Positions 8,208 through 16,938 of a stretch of 64,000 nucleotides of DNA are shown here, piece after piece. The stretch is from assembly GCF_900116435.1 (NCBI RefSeq), contig NZ_FPAZ01000001.1, positions 1 through 64,000 on the forward strand. Direction: 5' to 3'. Every line of letters begins with the position of its first letter. Within the stretch, counting starts at the first letter, position 1. The stretch is from Pseudoalteromonas lipolytica (lineage in GTDB: Bacteria > Pseudomonadota > Gammaproteobacteria > Enterobacterales > Alteromonadaceae). The notes under the pieces are model-generated. The model searched no databases, was not told the origin of the DNA, and saw only the letters and a program-made list of their open reading frames with translations. The position numbers were made by a program, and so were the translations under genes.

Positions 8208-10700
8208 ATGAAATTCAAAACCACTGCTAACAAAACGTTAGTGGCTCTCGCAGTCGCATCTAGCTTCATGCTAGCTGGTTGTCAAACAACCGCCTCAACT
8301 GCAACAGAAGTAAGTCCTACTCAAGTTGCTCCAATGGTTGCTACACCCGTAGACACTGGTTCATCTGAAATTACATTAGAGCAAGCTATGGCTCACCCTG
8401 ATTGGCTTGGTCGTCAGCCTGAGCGCGCTTTTTGGAATGGTGACTCTAAAAGCATCGTTTATGCGCAAAAGCAACAAGGTAACGAATTACGTGACTTATA
8501 TGTTCAAGCGGTTAATAGCCAGTCTGCATCTCAAGTTGCGTTAAATAAACTACACACTGTTGGTGCAAAAAATGCTGTTTATTCAACAGATAAAAAGCAA
8601 CAGGCCTATGCATTTGAAGGCAATATTTTTGTTAAAAACTTGAGCTCAGGTCAAATAACGCAGATCACACACGACAGTGCACAGCAATCAAAACCGCAGT
8701 TTTTAACCGACGGCAACCTTGCTTACCGCCAAGGTAATGCATTTTATAAAGTTGATTTAGCGACAGGTCGTCAAGTAGAGCTTGTAAATCTGCATTTAGA
8801 CGATGCACCAAAAGGTGTTCAAGAGCCTGACACGTATATCGCAAAAGAACAGCATAAATTAATTGATTACATTGCACTTACGCACAAAAATAAAAAAGAT
8901 CGTGAAGCGCGTGAAGAACAAATCAAAGAGCAAAACGACAGCATTGCAAATTCACAGTTTTATTTAGGTAAAGGTAAGCGTTTAGCCGATGTGCAGCTTT
9001 CACCAAATGGCCAAGCATTAGTTGCAGTAACCACCGAAAGCCGTCCATGGCGCGATGAAGGCGATATTATGCCTAATTACATCGCTGATGATGCGCGAGT
9101 TAAAGCAGAAAAAGTACGTCGCCGTGTTGCAGATGAAAAACCAATCAGCTCAGATGTTATTTACATTGACCTTAAATCGGGTGAGCAAACAACACTGGCG
9201 TACGACACATTACCAGGCTTTGATGAAGATGTGCTTGCCGCGGTTAAAAAAGAAAACTACGCCCGTGATGGCAAAACTTACAAGTCTGAAAAAGCACCAC
9301 GTGCAATTAATCTAATGATGGACTGGGGTTGGGATCAAAGTGCAATCCAATGGAACACCGATGGCTCAAAGGTTGCGCTTATGCTTGAAGCATGGGACAA
9401 CAAAGACCGTTGGTTAGCAACTGTTGATACAAAGAACAACACACTTGTTTCTCAACACCGCTTACACGATGATGCGTGGGTTAACTATGCATACAATGAC
9501 TTTGGTTGGTTAAATAACTCAGATACGCTTTACTACTTATCAGAAGAGTCTGGTTACAGCCATATCTATAAAAAGCCGCTAAACGGTAAAGCAACACAAC
9601 TTACTAAAGGTCAGTTTGTTGTTTCAAACCTAACATTAACAGCGGATAACTCAGCGATTTACTACAAAGCAAATGTTGAGCACCCTGGTCTATACGAAAT
9701 TTACCGTGTAAATCCTGCTAACGGTGAGTCTGAGCAAGTGACTAACCTAGACGGTATGACTGATTACCAGTTAAGTCCAGATGAAAGCAAATTACTGCTA
9801 ACTCACTCAAAAATTATGTCGCCACCAGAGCTATATGTTGCTGATGCAAAAGCAAATACACAAGTAACTCAGTTAACGCATACGGTGTCTGACGAGTTTT
9901 TGGCTAAGAAGTTAATTGCGCCTAAAATTGTTGCTGTGCCTTCAAGCCACACTGATCAACCTATTTACGCAAAAGTGTATTACCCCGCTGACTATAAAGA
10001 AGGCGAAACAGGTAAAAATCGTAAAGCAGTTATCTTCAACCACGGTGCAGGTTACTTACAAAACTCTCACATGGGATGGTCTGGTTACTTCCGCGAGTTT
10101 ATGTTCCATTCACTATTAGCATCTGAAGGCTATGTAGTCATGGATATGGATTATCGTGCGTCGAAAGGGTATGGCCGTGATTGGCGAACTGCAATTTATC
10201 GTCAAATGGGCACACCAGAGATTCAAGATTTAGCCGATGGCGTAAGCTGGATGGCTGAAAACGCGAATGTTGATACACAAGCTGTTGGCACGTATGGCGG
10301 TTCTTACGGTGGCTTCATGACGTTTATGGCACTATTTACCCAACCTGATTTATTTAAAGCGGGTGCTGCACTTCGTCCAGTGACCGATTGGGCTCATTAC
10401 AACGGACCTTATACGTCTAACATCTTAAATCATCCAGATGTTGACCCGATCGCCTACGAAAAGAGTTCACCAATTTACTTTGCTGAAGGCCTGAAAAGTC
10501 ATTTATTAATTAATGCGCCTATGGTTGATGATAACGTATTCTTCCAAGATTCAGTGCGTTTAGTACAACGTTTAATTGAGCTTGAAAAAGAAAACTTTGA
10601 AACAGCCATCTTCCCAGTTGAACCCCATGGTTTTGTACAGCCATCAAGCTGGTTAGATGAATACCGTCGTATTTATAAGCTATTTAAAGAAACGCTTTAA
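8208..10700 (+). CDS. S9 family (prolyl oligopeptidase-type) lipoprotein peptidase
   Basis: The N-terminus is a lipoprotein signal with lipobox LAGC, acylated Cys 25, so this 830-residue enzyme is probably anchored in the outer membrane or periplasm. A beta-propeller region (about residues 60-590, WD40-like segments such as LADVQLSPNGQALVAV) precedes the alpha/beta-hydrolase domain. That domain shows GTYGGSYGGFM with nucleophile Ser 699, then MVDDNVFFQ (Asp) and VEPHGFV (His). This is a DPP-IV/oligopeptidase arrangement. It probably trims peptides for nutrition. It has its own promoter region and terminator. Confidence 0.92.
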   Translation: MKFKTTANKTLVALAVASSFMLAGCQTTASTATEVSPTQVAPMVATPVDTGSSEITLEQAMAHPDWLGRQPERAFWNGDSKSIVYAQKQQGNELRDLYVQAVNSQSASQVALNKLHTVGAKNAVYSTDKKQQAYAFEGNIFVKNLSSGQITQITHDSAQQSKPQFLTDGNLAYRQGNAFYKVDLATGRQVELVNLHLDDAPKGVQEPDTYIAKEQHKLIDYIALTHKNKKDREAREEQIKEQNDSIANSQFYLGKGKRLADVQLSPNGQALVAVTTESRPWRDEGDIMPNYIADDARVKAEKVRRRVADEKPISSDVIYIDLKSGEQTTLAYDTLPGFDEDVLAAVKKENYARDGKTYKSEKAPRAINLMMDWGWDQSAIQWNTDGSKVALMLEAWDNKDRWLATVDTKNNTLVSQHRLHDDAWVNYAYNDFGWLNNSDTLYYLSEESGYSHIYKKPLNGKATQLTKGQFVVSNLTLTADNSAIYYKANVEHPGLYEIYRVNPANGESEQVTNLDGMTDYQLSPDESKLLLTHSKIMSPPELYVADAKANTQVTQLTHTVSDEFLAKKLIAPKIVAVPSSHTDQPIYAKVYYPADYKEGETGKNRKAVIFNHGAGYLQNSHMGWSGYFREFMFHSLLASEGYVVMDMDYRASKGYGRDWRTAIYRQMGTPEIQDLADGVSWMAENANVDTQAVGTYGGSYGGFMTFMALFTQPDLFKAGAALRPVTDWAHYNGPYTSNILNHPDVDPIAYEKSSPIYFAEGLKSHLLINAPMVDDNVFFQDSVRLVQRLIELEKENFETAIFPVEPHGFVQPSSWLDEYRRIYKLFKETL

Positions 10701-10716
10701 TTCTATTGAGTAATTT

Positions 10717-10745
10717 AAAAACAGCCACTTTAAGTGGTTGTTTTT
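10717..10745 (+). terminator. Rho-independent terminator after the S9 peptidase
   Basis: AACAGCCACTT pairs with AAGTGGTTGTT (one G-T wobble) with flanking A and T runs, ending in TTTTTATTT. Confidence 0.8.
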
Positions 10746-10772
10746 ATTTACATTATGATTATTTCTATGGCT

Positions 10773-11366
10773 CTATTTGCAGTGAAATGTGCTTACATTG
10801 AGCACTTTTGTATACTGCTCTGATTCGCCTTTAAAAATTAAATCATCGCTCACTAAGCTCATCTTAAAGTTCTTTATCCACGATAGCTTGGCTATAAACT
10901 CTAATTCATAGCGATTAAAGGATGCAGGGCACTTTAAATACACATAATGATGCGCTTTGCCAAAAGCACCGGGGTCCGCTGTATAGACATAGAAAGTACG
11001 GTCATTAAGTGTGTGTTCTTGATAAATGTAGTCTTTATGTGAGCCGAAGGTCGCATCCAGAAACATAACTAAGCCTGCCCCAGTAATCATCAAGCAAGCA
11101 TACAAAAAACTCAATATAAGTGTGATGTTTGCGATTATTCTATTTTTAAAAAGCGCACTTACTTCCTGGTATTTCATGAGTAATAAGGTGAAGCCCAAAA
11201 TAGCTGAGGCAAATACAATAATATTTTTTACCTGAGAGACATCCCACATATACCTTGGCGATATAAACTGTAAATTAATAAATGAGCTTAAAAAGCTAAG
11301 CAGTAAAGGGCCGTAAAGGCAAAGTGCGATGAGACCAAGATAAAAATAGCCATTATTCTTTATCAT
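10773..11366 (-). CDS. Hypothetical membrane protein with three helices
   Basis: This 197-residue protein matches no family I recognise. Three hydrophobic segments are visible: about residues 5-30, 45-65 and 76-103. They are followed by a soluble C-terminal domain of about 90 residues containing two Cys (KCPAS and the C-terminal FHCK). It lies convergent to the S9 peptidase gene and alone on its strand until rrtA. Two 16-bp tandem repeats sit immediately upstream, and the second ends at the AAGGA ribosome site. Function unknown. Confidence 0.65.
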   Translation of the reverse strand: MIKNNGYFYLGLIALCLYGPLLLSFLSSFINLQFISPRYMWDVSQVKNIIVFASAILGFTLLLMKYQEVSALFKNRIIANITLILSFLYACLMITGAGLVMFLDATFGSHKDYIYQEHTLNDRTFYVYTADPGAFGKAHHYVYLKCPASFNRYELEFIAKLSWIKNFKMSLVSDDLIFKGESEQYTKVLNVSTFHCK

Positions 11367-11376
11367 TTAAAATTCC

Positions 11377-11408
11377 TTTTTCGTGTTAACAATTTTTCGT
11401 ATTAACAA
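11377..11408. repeat. 16-bp tandem duplication upstream of the hypothetical membrane protein
   Basis: TTTTTCGTGTTAACAA (11377-11392) is followed directly by TTTTTCGTATTAACAA (11393-11408), one mismatch. The near copy abuts the AAGGA ribosome site of the minus-strand gene at 11366, so it lies in its leader or promoter. Confidence 0.7.
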
Positions 11409-11445
11409 AGAACATAGCTAAAAAAAAGCGAGCAAAGTTATGAAG

Positions 11446-12030
11446 TTACTCGCGATGTTTAATAACTTTAATCAGTACAGGCAAAGCCAGCACAGTGCCG
11501 CCAACCGCACCGATAAAGTGAGCATCAATGGCAACATTTGACGCAATCAATTGGCGAACTGATTCACTAGGGCCTGCAACTTGCTCCCACACTACTTTTG
11601 CCCAGGTGCCTATAAATAACAACCAGCCACTTAGCATACCTGCTTGCACATCTTTGACAGCGCCCCAAATAATAACACCGTGCAAGAGTGCACTCAGTCC
11701 AGTGTATATTTTTATATCAGGGCAAAATAACCATACGCCTAAACCACACCATAAAGCCAAAACAGCGGTATTAAAAGCATACCGAGCAGGGGAGGTATGT
11801 TCTGCATGCAATGCCCATATTAATAAAATTCCGGCGCAATTTAAGGCTAAATGCGGCCAGTTTGCATGTACAAATTGACTCGTGAAAATACGCCAAAATT
11901 CACCATCTGCAACTAAATTACGGTTAAATTCTAAATAATCATTTAAGTTAAACGCAGCAAAAAGGGTACTAATCAGCATTAAACACAGTGGCGGCAGTAC
12001 ATATTGTGGTTTCAGAGGAAGGTTGATCAT
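11446..12030 (-). CDS. rrtA: Rhombosortase, rhomboid-family GlyGly-CTERM serine protease
   Basis: A short rhomboid protease of the inner membrane. Features: HANWPHLALNCAG (His and Asn of the oxyanion region), YTGLSALLHG with the nucleophile Ser (residue 113 from this start), and DAHFIGAVGG with the catalytic His (residue 171), within about six membrane helices. Rhombosortases process exported proteins that carry a C-terminal GlyGly-CTERM signal in bacteria with type II secretion. No such substrate is encoded in this window. The start is uncertain: ATG at 12030 begins just before the first helix, while ATG 12060 or GTG 12069 would add 10-13 residues. None has a good ribosome site. Confidence 0.8.
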   Translation of the reverse strand: MINLPLKPQYVLPPLCLMLISTLFAAFNLNDYLEFNRNLVADGEFWRIFTSQFVHANWPHLALNCAGILLIWALHAEHTSPARYAFNTAVLALWCGLGVWLFCPDIKIYTGLSALLHGVIIWGAVKDVQAGMLSGWLLFIGTWAKVVWEQVAGPSESVRQLIASNVAIDAHFIGAVGGTVLALPVLIKVIKHRE

Positions 12031-12114
12031 GTTATTTTTGTTGTATCTTAAATTTTGCATATTGTGCACGTTTAATTTTAAGATGCCAATTAAACACCGG
12101 GATTAAGTTTATTT

Positions 12115-13872
12115 ATGTTATTCAAAACAAAAGCACTTATTGTGCTCTCTTCGTCATTAATTTATACAACGTCAATTTTTGCAGCCCCAACTAAGGTTGA
12201 AACGCGTGAGCCTGAAGCCGCGACAGGCTTTGCACATAAGCAGGTCGTTGAAGGCACTAAATACATGGTTGCTGCTGCAAATCCGTATGCAGTAAAAGCC
12301 GGTCAAAAAATGTTAGAAATGGGCGGCTCAGCGGTAGACGCAGCCATTGCAACTCAACTGATACTTACACTGGTTGAGCCGCAATCATCGGGCATAGGTG
12401 GTGGGTCGTTTTTGATGTATTTCGACAACAAAAACAAAAGCCTAACCACTTTCGATGGTCGTGAAACAGCGCCAAGCCATGCTGATGAAACTCTTTTTTT
12501 AGACAAACATGGTAAAGCAGTAAAATGGATTGAAGCAGTTGTGGGTGGTCGCTCAGTAGGTGTACCTGGGATTTTACATGCCTTTGCAAGCGCGCATAAA
12601 CGTTATGGTAAATTGCCATGGCACACGCTGTTTCAACCGGCAATTGAGCTGGCAGAGCAGGGGTTTGTTGTATCCCCTCGTTTGCATAAGTTGCTGGCAA
12701 AAGAGCTAAACCCTGGCGTTACAACGTTACCCGTCATTCGTGATTACTTTTTCCCTGATGGTAAGCCACTGGCTGTCGGCTCTGTAAAAAAGAACCCTGA
12801 ATTAGCGGCTCTTTATAAAGACATAGCATCACAGGGCATTGATGCCTTTTATAAAGGTGAGAATGCCAAACAATTAGTGCATGCAGTACAAAACTCAGTG
12901 GTTGCACCAGGCACGTTAACAGAAGCAGACCTTGCTAACTACCAGAGTAAAGAGCGCGCCCCTGTGTGTGTTGATTACCGTCAATACGAAGTATGCTCAA
13001 TGGCCCCTCCGAGTAGTGGGGGTGTTGCGGTATTACAAATTTTAGCGTTGCTAGAACACAAAGACATGGCCAAGCTTGCACCTAACTCAGTACAAGCATT
13101 GCATTACTTTACCCAGGCATCACGTTTAGCGTTTGCAGACCGTAATGTATACATGGGCGATCCTGATTTTATGGCTATTCCAACGGACGGTTTATTAGAT
13201 AAAAATTACCTAGCAAGCCGTGCTAAGTTGATTACCGAAAAAGATGCCCACGCAGAGGCTGGAACGCCTCCTAACTCATTGGCCTATGCGCAGGATGACG
13301 CTTATGAATTACCGTCAACGTCGCATGTATCAATTGTAGACAGCGAAGGCAATGCCGTGTCAATGACCAGTTCAATTGAAATGGCTTTTGGTTCAACCGT
13401 TATGGTGAACGGGTATATTTTAAACAACCAGCTTACTGACTTTGCTTTATCGCCAACGAAAGATGGTAAACCACTCGCTAACCGTGTTGAGGCAGGTAAA
13501 CGTCCGCGTAGTTCTATGTCGCCAGTAATGGTATTTAACAAAGACGGTAGCTTACGATTAGTCGTGGGTTCACCGGGTGGAAGCCGAATTATTGATTATG
13601 TAGCGCAGGTTGTTGTGGCTGTTCTTGATTGGGATTTAGATGCACAAGAAGCAATTAATTTGCCACGTATCACAAATCGTAATAATTACACCAGTCTTGA
13701 AAAAGGCACCGAACTTGCCAACCACGAAGCCGATTTTGTTAACCGAGGCCACCAAGTTCGCATCTTAGATTTAAACTCTGGTTTACATGCTGTTGAACTA
13801 AAAGACGGTAAACTTTATGGTGCTGCAGATCCACGCCGTGAGGGCATCGCTTTAAGTGATAAAAGCCACTAA
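12115..13872 (+). CDS. ggt: Gamma-glutamyltransferase
   Basis: This enzyme cleaves or transfers the gamma-glutamyl group of glutathione in the periplasm. It has 585 residues with a signal peptide ending IFAAP. It is a proenzyme that self-cleaves before the conserved Thr in STSHVSIVD (about residue 401), generating the N-terminal nucleophile of the small subunit. Other family motifs: EPQSSGIGGGSFLMYFD, the VGGRSVGVPG segment, APPSSGGVAVLQ, GNAVSMTSSIE and VVGSPGGSRI. Divergent from rrtA; a terminator follows at 13880. Confidence 0.95.
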   Translation: MLFKTKALIVLSSSLIYTTSIFAAPTKVETREPEAATGFAHKQVVEGTKYMVAAANPYAVKAGQKMLEMGGSAVDAAIATQLILTLVEPQSSGIGGGSFLMYFDNKNKSLTTFDGRETAPSHADETLFLDKHGKAVKWIEAVVGGRSVGVPGILHAFASAHKRYGKLPWHTLFQPAIELAEQGFVVSPRLHKLLAKELNPGVTTLPVIRDYFFPDGKPLAVGSVKKNPELAALYKDIASQGIDAFYKGENAKQLVHAVQNSVVAPGTLTEADLANYQSKERAPVCVDYRQYEVCSMAPPSSGGVAVLQILALLEHKDMAKLAPNSVQALHYFTQASRLAFADRNVYMGDPDFMAIPTDGLLDKNYLASRAKLITEKDAHAEAGTPPNSLAYAQDDAYELPSTSHVSIVDSEGNAVSMTSSIEMAFGSTVMVNGYILNNQLTDFALSPTKDGKPLANRVEAGKRPRSSMSPVMVFNKDGSLRLVVGSPGGSRIIDYVAQVVVAVLDWDLDAQEAINLPRITNRNNYTSLEKGTELANHEADFVNRGHQVRILDLNSGLHAVELKDGKLYGAADPRREGIALSDKSH

Positions 13873-13879
13873 AAATAGG

Positions 13880-13907
13880 CTCAGCAGCCTTAAAGCTGCT
13901 GAGTTTT
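13880..13907 (+). terminator. Rho-independent terminator after ggt
   Basis: CTCAGCAGC (13880-13888) pairs with GCTGCTGAG (13895-13903), six-base loop, then TTTT. Confidence 0.85.
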
Positions 13908-13958
13908 CATGTATACTTAGCCTTATGCCTTTTAGAGCATAAAATTCATTTTCTTCAA

Positions 13959-13981
13959 TGGTCTGACAAGGTGGATTGTCA
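13959..13981. promoter_or_regulatory. Operator-like inverted repeat upstream of the malic enzyme gene
   Basis: TGACAA (13964-13969), six bases, TTGTCA (13976-13981). The left arm overlaps TGGTCTGACA, which resembles the FadR half-consensus TGGTCnGAC. It is about 65-90 bp upstream of the start. Only the symmetry is seen; the binding protein is a guess. Confidence 0.3.
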
Positions 13982-14047
13982 TTGCAATTTAACCTTCAAC
14001 AGTAATAATGTCAGATCATAATTATGACGCCATCAAAGCTTGGAAAT

Positions 14048-15742
14048 ATGACTACAAATACCGATCCGAATTATCTTTATATTCCTTATTCAGGCCCAGG
14101 TCTGATCGAAACGCCACTATTAAATAAAGGCAGTGCATTTTCACAAAAAGAAAGGGAAAGTTTCAACCTAGCCGGTTTACTGCCACCGCGTTATGAAACA
14201 ATTGAAGAGCAAGTTGAGCGTTGTTACCAACAATATTCAAGTTTTAGCGACAACTTAAACAAACATATTTACTTACGTGCTATTCAAGATAACAACGAAA
14301 CACTTTACTACCGTTTAGTGCGTGACCATCTTGAAGAAATGATGCCGATTATTTATACCCCGACAGTGGGAGACGCTTGCGAAAAGTTCTCTGATATTTA
14401 TCGCAGTGCACGTGGCTTATTCATTTCGTACGAAGATCGTTTCCAAATCGACGATATCTTGCGCAATGCGACGAAAGGCAAAGTAAAGGTTATCGTTGTA
14501 ACTGATGGTGAGCGTATTCTAGGCCTTGGTGACCAAGGTATTGGGGGCATGGGTATTCCAATTGGTAAGCTGTCGCTTTACACCGCATGTGGTGGTATAA
14601 GCCCAGCATACACATTACCTGTTATGCTTGATGTGGGTACCAACAACGAAAAACTACTTAACGATCCTATGTACATGGGTGCTCGCCATAAACGTATTTC
14701 GCAAGAAGAATACGACGAGTTCCTTGAGCTATTCATTAAAGCAGTAAAACGTCGCTGGCCAAGTGTGCTACTTCAATTTGAAGATTTCGCACAACCGAAT
14801 GCAATGCCACTGCTTAAACGTTACCGTGACGAAATTTGTAGTTTTAACGACGACATTCAAGGTACTGCAGCTGTTACAGTTGGTTCATTACTTGCGGCGT
14901 GTCGTGTTAAAGGTGCTAAGTTATCAGAACAAAAAGTTGTGTTTGTTGGCGCAGGTTCAGCAGGGTGCGGTATTGCAGAGCAAATCATCAGTACGATGGT
15001 TGCTGAAGGCATTTCTGACGAGCAAGCGCGTTCACAAATATACATGGTCGATCGCTTTGGTCTACTAACAGAAGGAATGGAAGGTCTTCGTGATTTCCAA
15101 GATGCTTTATCGCAATCAAAAGAAAACTTAAAAGACTGGACTTACAGTGGCGAATTCGCCTCGCTTCTTGATGTAATGCACTGCGCTCAACCAGATATCC
15201 TTATTGGTGTATCGGGTCAACCTGGCTTATTCACTGAGCAAGTTATTCGTGCAATGCATGCCTCGTGTGCGCAGCCAATTATTTTCCCACTTAGCAACCC
15301 GTCTAAGCAGGTAGAAGCACTGCCAGCAGATGTTATAGAGTGGACCGACGGACAAGCCATTGTCGCCTCAGGAAGCCCATTTGAACCGGTTGAATACAAC
15401 GGCCAGTTATTCCAAATCCCACAATGTAATAACAGTTACATTTTCCCTGGTATTGGTTTAGGTGTAATAGCTGCAAAAGCAACCCGTATCACAGATGCAA
15501 TGCTTATTGTATCAAGTGAAACGTTAGCAGAGTCTTCACCACGTGCAAACACAGGTCAAGGTAGCTTATTGCCAGCACTAACTGAAATACAAGCATTGAG
15601 TAAACGTATTGCGTTTGCCGTTGCTAAAAAAGCGATGGAAGAAGGTGTGGCACTGGAACTAACAGACGACGCGTTGTGGGCTGCTATCGAAAAGAATTAT
15701 TGGTTACCTGAATACCGCAACTACAAGCGACGTAGTATTTAA
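14048..15742 (+). CDS. maeA: NAD-dependent malic enzyme (MaeA/SfcA type)
   Basis: Oxidatively decarboxylates malate to pyruvate with NAD. From ATG 14048 the protein has 564 residues beginning [18 protein letters not shown], the usual N-terminus in related bacteria (from memory), with TGGA just upstream. ATG 14024 would add eight residues and has no ribosome site. Motifs: [42 protein letters not shown] and [13 protein letters not shown] (metal-binding Glu/Asp), the NAD loop [16 protein letters not shown], and [12 protein letters not shown]. The last codons form the start of a 14-bp tandem repeat block, and a strong terminator follows. Confidence 0.95.
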   Translation: MTTNTDPNYLYIPYSGPGLIETPLLNKGSAFSQKERESFNLAGLLPPRYETIEEQVERCYQQYSSFSDNLNKHIYLRAIQDNNETLYYRLVRDHLEEMMPIIYTPTVGDACEKFSDIYRSARGLFISYEDRFQIDDILRNATKGKVKVIVVTDGERILGLGDQGIGGMGIPIGKLSLYTACGGISPAYTLPVMLDVGTNNEKLLNDPMYMGARHKRISQEEYDEFLELFIKAVKRRWPSVLLQFEDFAQPNAMPLLKRYRDEICSFNDDIQGTAAVTVGSLLAACRVKGAKLSEQKVVFVGAGSAGCGIAEQIISTMVAEGISDEQARSQIYMVDRFGLLTEGMEGLRDFQDALSQSKENLKDWTYSGEFASLLDVMHCAQPDILIGVSGQPGLFTEQVIRAMHASCAQPIIFPLSNPSKQVEALPADVIEWTDGQAIVASGSPFEPVEYNGQLFQIPQCNNSYIFPGIGLGVIAAKATRITDAMLIVSSETLAESSPRANTGQGSLLPALTEIQALSKRIAFAVAKKAMEEGVALELTDDALWAAIEKNYWLPEYRNYKRRSI

Positions 15743-15818
15743 ACTAAAGCATTTAAACTAAAGCATTTAAACTAAAGCATTTAAACTAAAGTATTTAAAC
15801 TTAAGTATTTAAACTTAA
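15734..15818. repeat. 14-bp tandem repeat block beginning at the maeA stop codon
   Basis: The unit AAACTAAAGCATTT repeats at 15741, 15755, 15769, 15783 and 15797 with a partial sixth at 15811. The last units drift to AAACTTAAGTATTT. The repeat phase runs back into the final codons of maeA (AGTATTT at 15734-15740), so the stop codon TAA is part of the repeat. Confidence 0.9.
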
Positions 15819-15861
15819 AATGTTAATAGAAATCAAAGCCTTCGCGCTTTGGCTAAATGAC

Positions 15862-15896
15862 AAAGGGGACCTAAAATAGTAGGTCCCCTTTTTTTG
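15862..15896 (+). terminator. Strong rho-independent terminator after maeA
   Basis: A perfect 12-bp stem, AAAGGGGACCTA (15862-15873) with TAGGTCCCCTTT (15880-15891), a six-base loop and a T run. Confidence 0.95.
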
Positions 15897-15921
15897 TATA
15901 AAAATACATGCACTCAACACT

Positions 15922-16043
15922 AACACCAGTAACACCAGTAACACCAGTAACACCAGTAACACCAGTAACACCAGTAACACCAGTAACACCAGTAACACCA
16001 GTAACACCAGTAACACCAGTAACACCAGTAACACCAGTAACAC
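15922..16043. repeat. 9-bp minisatellite AACACCAGT, 13 perfect copies
   Basis: AACACCAGT is repeated 13 times without a mismatch from 15922 to 16038 and ends in a partial copy. It is intergenic, between the maeA terminator and the SIMPL protein gene. Perfect homogeneity indicates recent expansion or frequent slippage, so copy number should vary between strains. The unit length is a multiple of three, so the minus-strand frame reads an open Leu-Val-Leu repeat. That is not taken as a gene. Confidence 0.95.
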
Positions 16044-16217
16044 AATTGTCGAGCTAAGATGAGTCGATACTAGATGAATTGCTATTAAGTAACGCAATTT
16101 CATCGGCTTTTATTTTCTGCTAAACAGCTTCGTTAAGAGAGTAATCAAGGCTTGTTCATTGCTAATTAACCTTATAAGGTATTTAATAGTTCACGTTTAT
16201 ACAAAAGGAACAAGGTT

Positions 16218-16934
16218 ATGAATAAATTTGTTTTTTCATCTATTGCCGCATTTATGAGTTTTAATGTTTTTGCCTTGGCAACGCCAGACGCTCCGCATAT
16301 TTATATTCAAGGTAATGCGTCTATCACCACAATCCCCGACAACGTAAAACTAACGGTCGCAATTGTAGAAATTGATAAAGACTTAATCGCCGCTAAAAAT
16401 AAAGCCGACAATACAATGGCAAAAGCTATGAAGCTTGCAAAGTCAAAAGGGGTAGAAGAAAAGGGCATTTATGCGTCTAATATTTCTATTCAACGCGAAA
16501 CGGAATATAACCGTGAAACAGGCAAACAAAACTTCGTTGGATACCGTGTAACTCGTAATTTATCACTCACGCTCACTGATACAAAACAGTACCCTGTTTT
16601 ACTTCAACAACTCGTAAACTCAGGTATTAATGAAATAAATCAAACACAGTTTGTATCGAGCCGATATGAAGAGCTACAAAAGCAGGCACAAAAACTGGCA
16701 ATTAAAGATGCCCGTGCCGCAGCAAAAGAGTTTGCCAATGATTATGGTGTTGAGTTAAAAGGCCTTTATACGGCTTCAAACAGCCCACTCGATACGGGAG
16801 TGCAACCCTACATGAGAGCTGAAAAAATGGTTATGGCTGATGCAGCACCGAGTAACTATGTACCCGATGCATACAATGGGGGTGAAATAACCATCACCGC
16901 AAGTAGCTATGCGGTTTATTATATCGAAAATTAA
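16218..16934 (+). CDS. SIMPL-domain (DUF541) periplasmic protein
   Basis: This 238-residue protein has a signal peptide (about 1-20, ending NVFALA). It has the SIMPL/DUF541 layout: IYIQGNASITTIPDNVKLTVAI at the start of the domain, GVEEKGIYASNISIQ, YRVTRNLSLTLTD and a C-terminal ITASSYAVYYIE strand. E. coli YggE, linked to oxidative stress tolerance, is the known relative; the molecular function is unclear. AAGGAACAAGGTT lies before the ATG. Its stop is four bases from the end of the convergent DUF2254 gene. Confidence 0.85.
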   Translation: MNKFVFSSIAAFMSFNVFALATPDAPHIYIQGNASITTIPDNVKLTVAIVEIDKDLIAAKNKADNTMAKAMKLAKSKGVEEKGIYASNISIQRETEYNRETGKQNFVGYRVTRNLSLTLTDTKQYPVLLQQLVNSGINEINQTQFVSSRYEELQKQAQKLAIKDARAAAKEFANDYGVELKGLYTASNSPLDTGVQPYMRAEKMVMADAAPSNYVPDAYNGGEITITASSYAVYYIEN

Positions 16935-16938
16935 ACAG

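Noticed and set aside
15801..16103. Minus-strand 100-codon frame with a long Leu-Val-Leu repeat
   Set aside because: It is the reading of the 9-bp minisatellite, whose unit length is a multiple of three and therefore stays open. No ribosome site and no conserved protein sequence.
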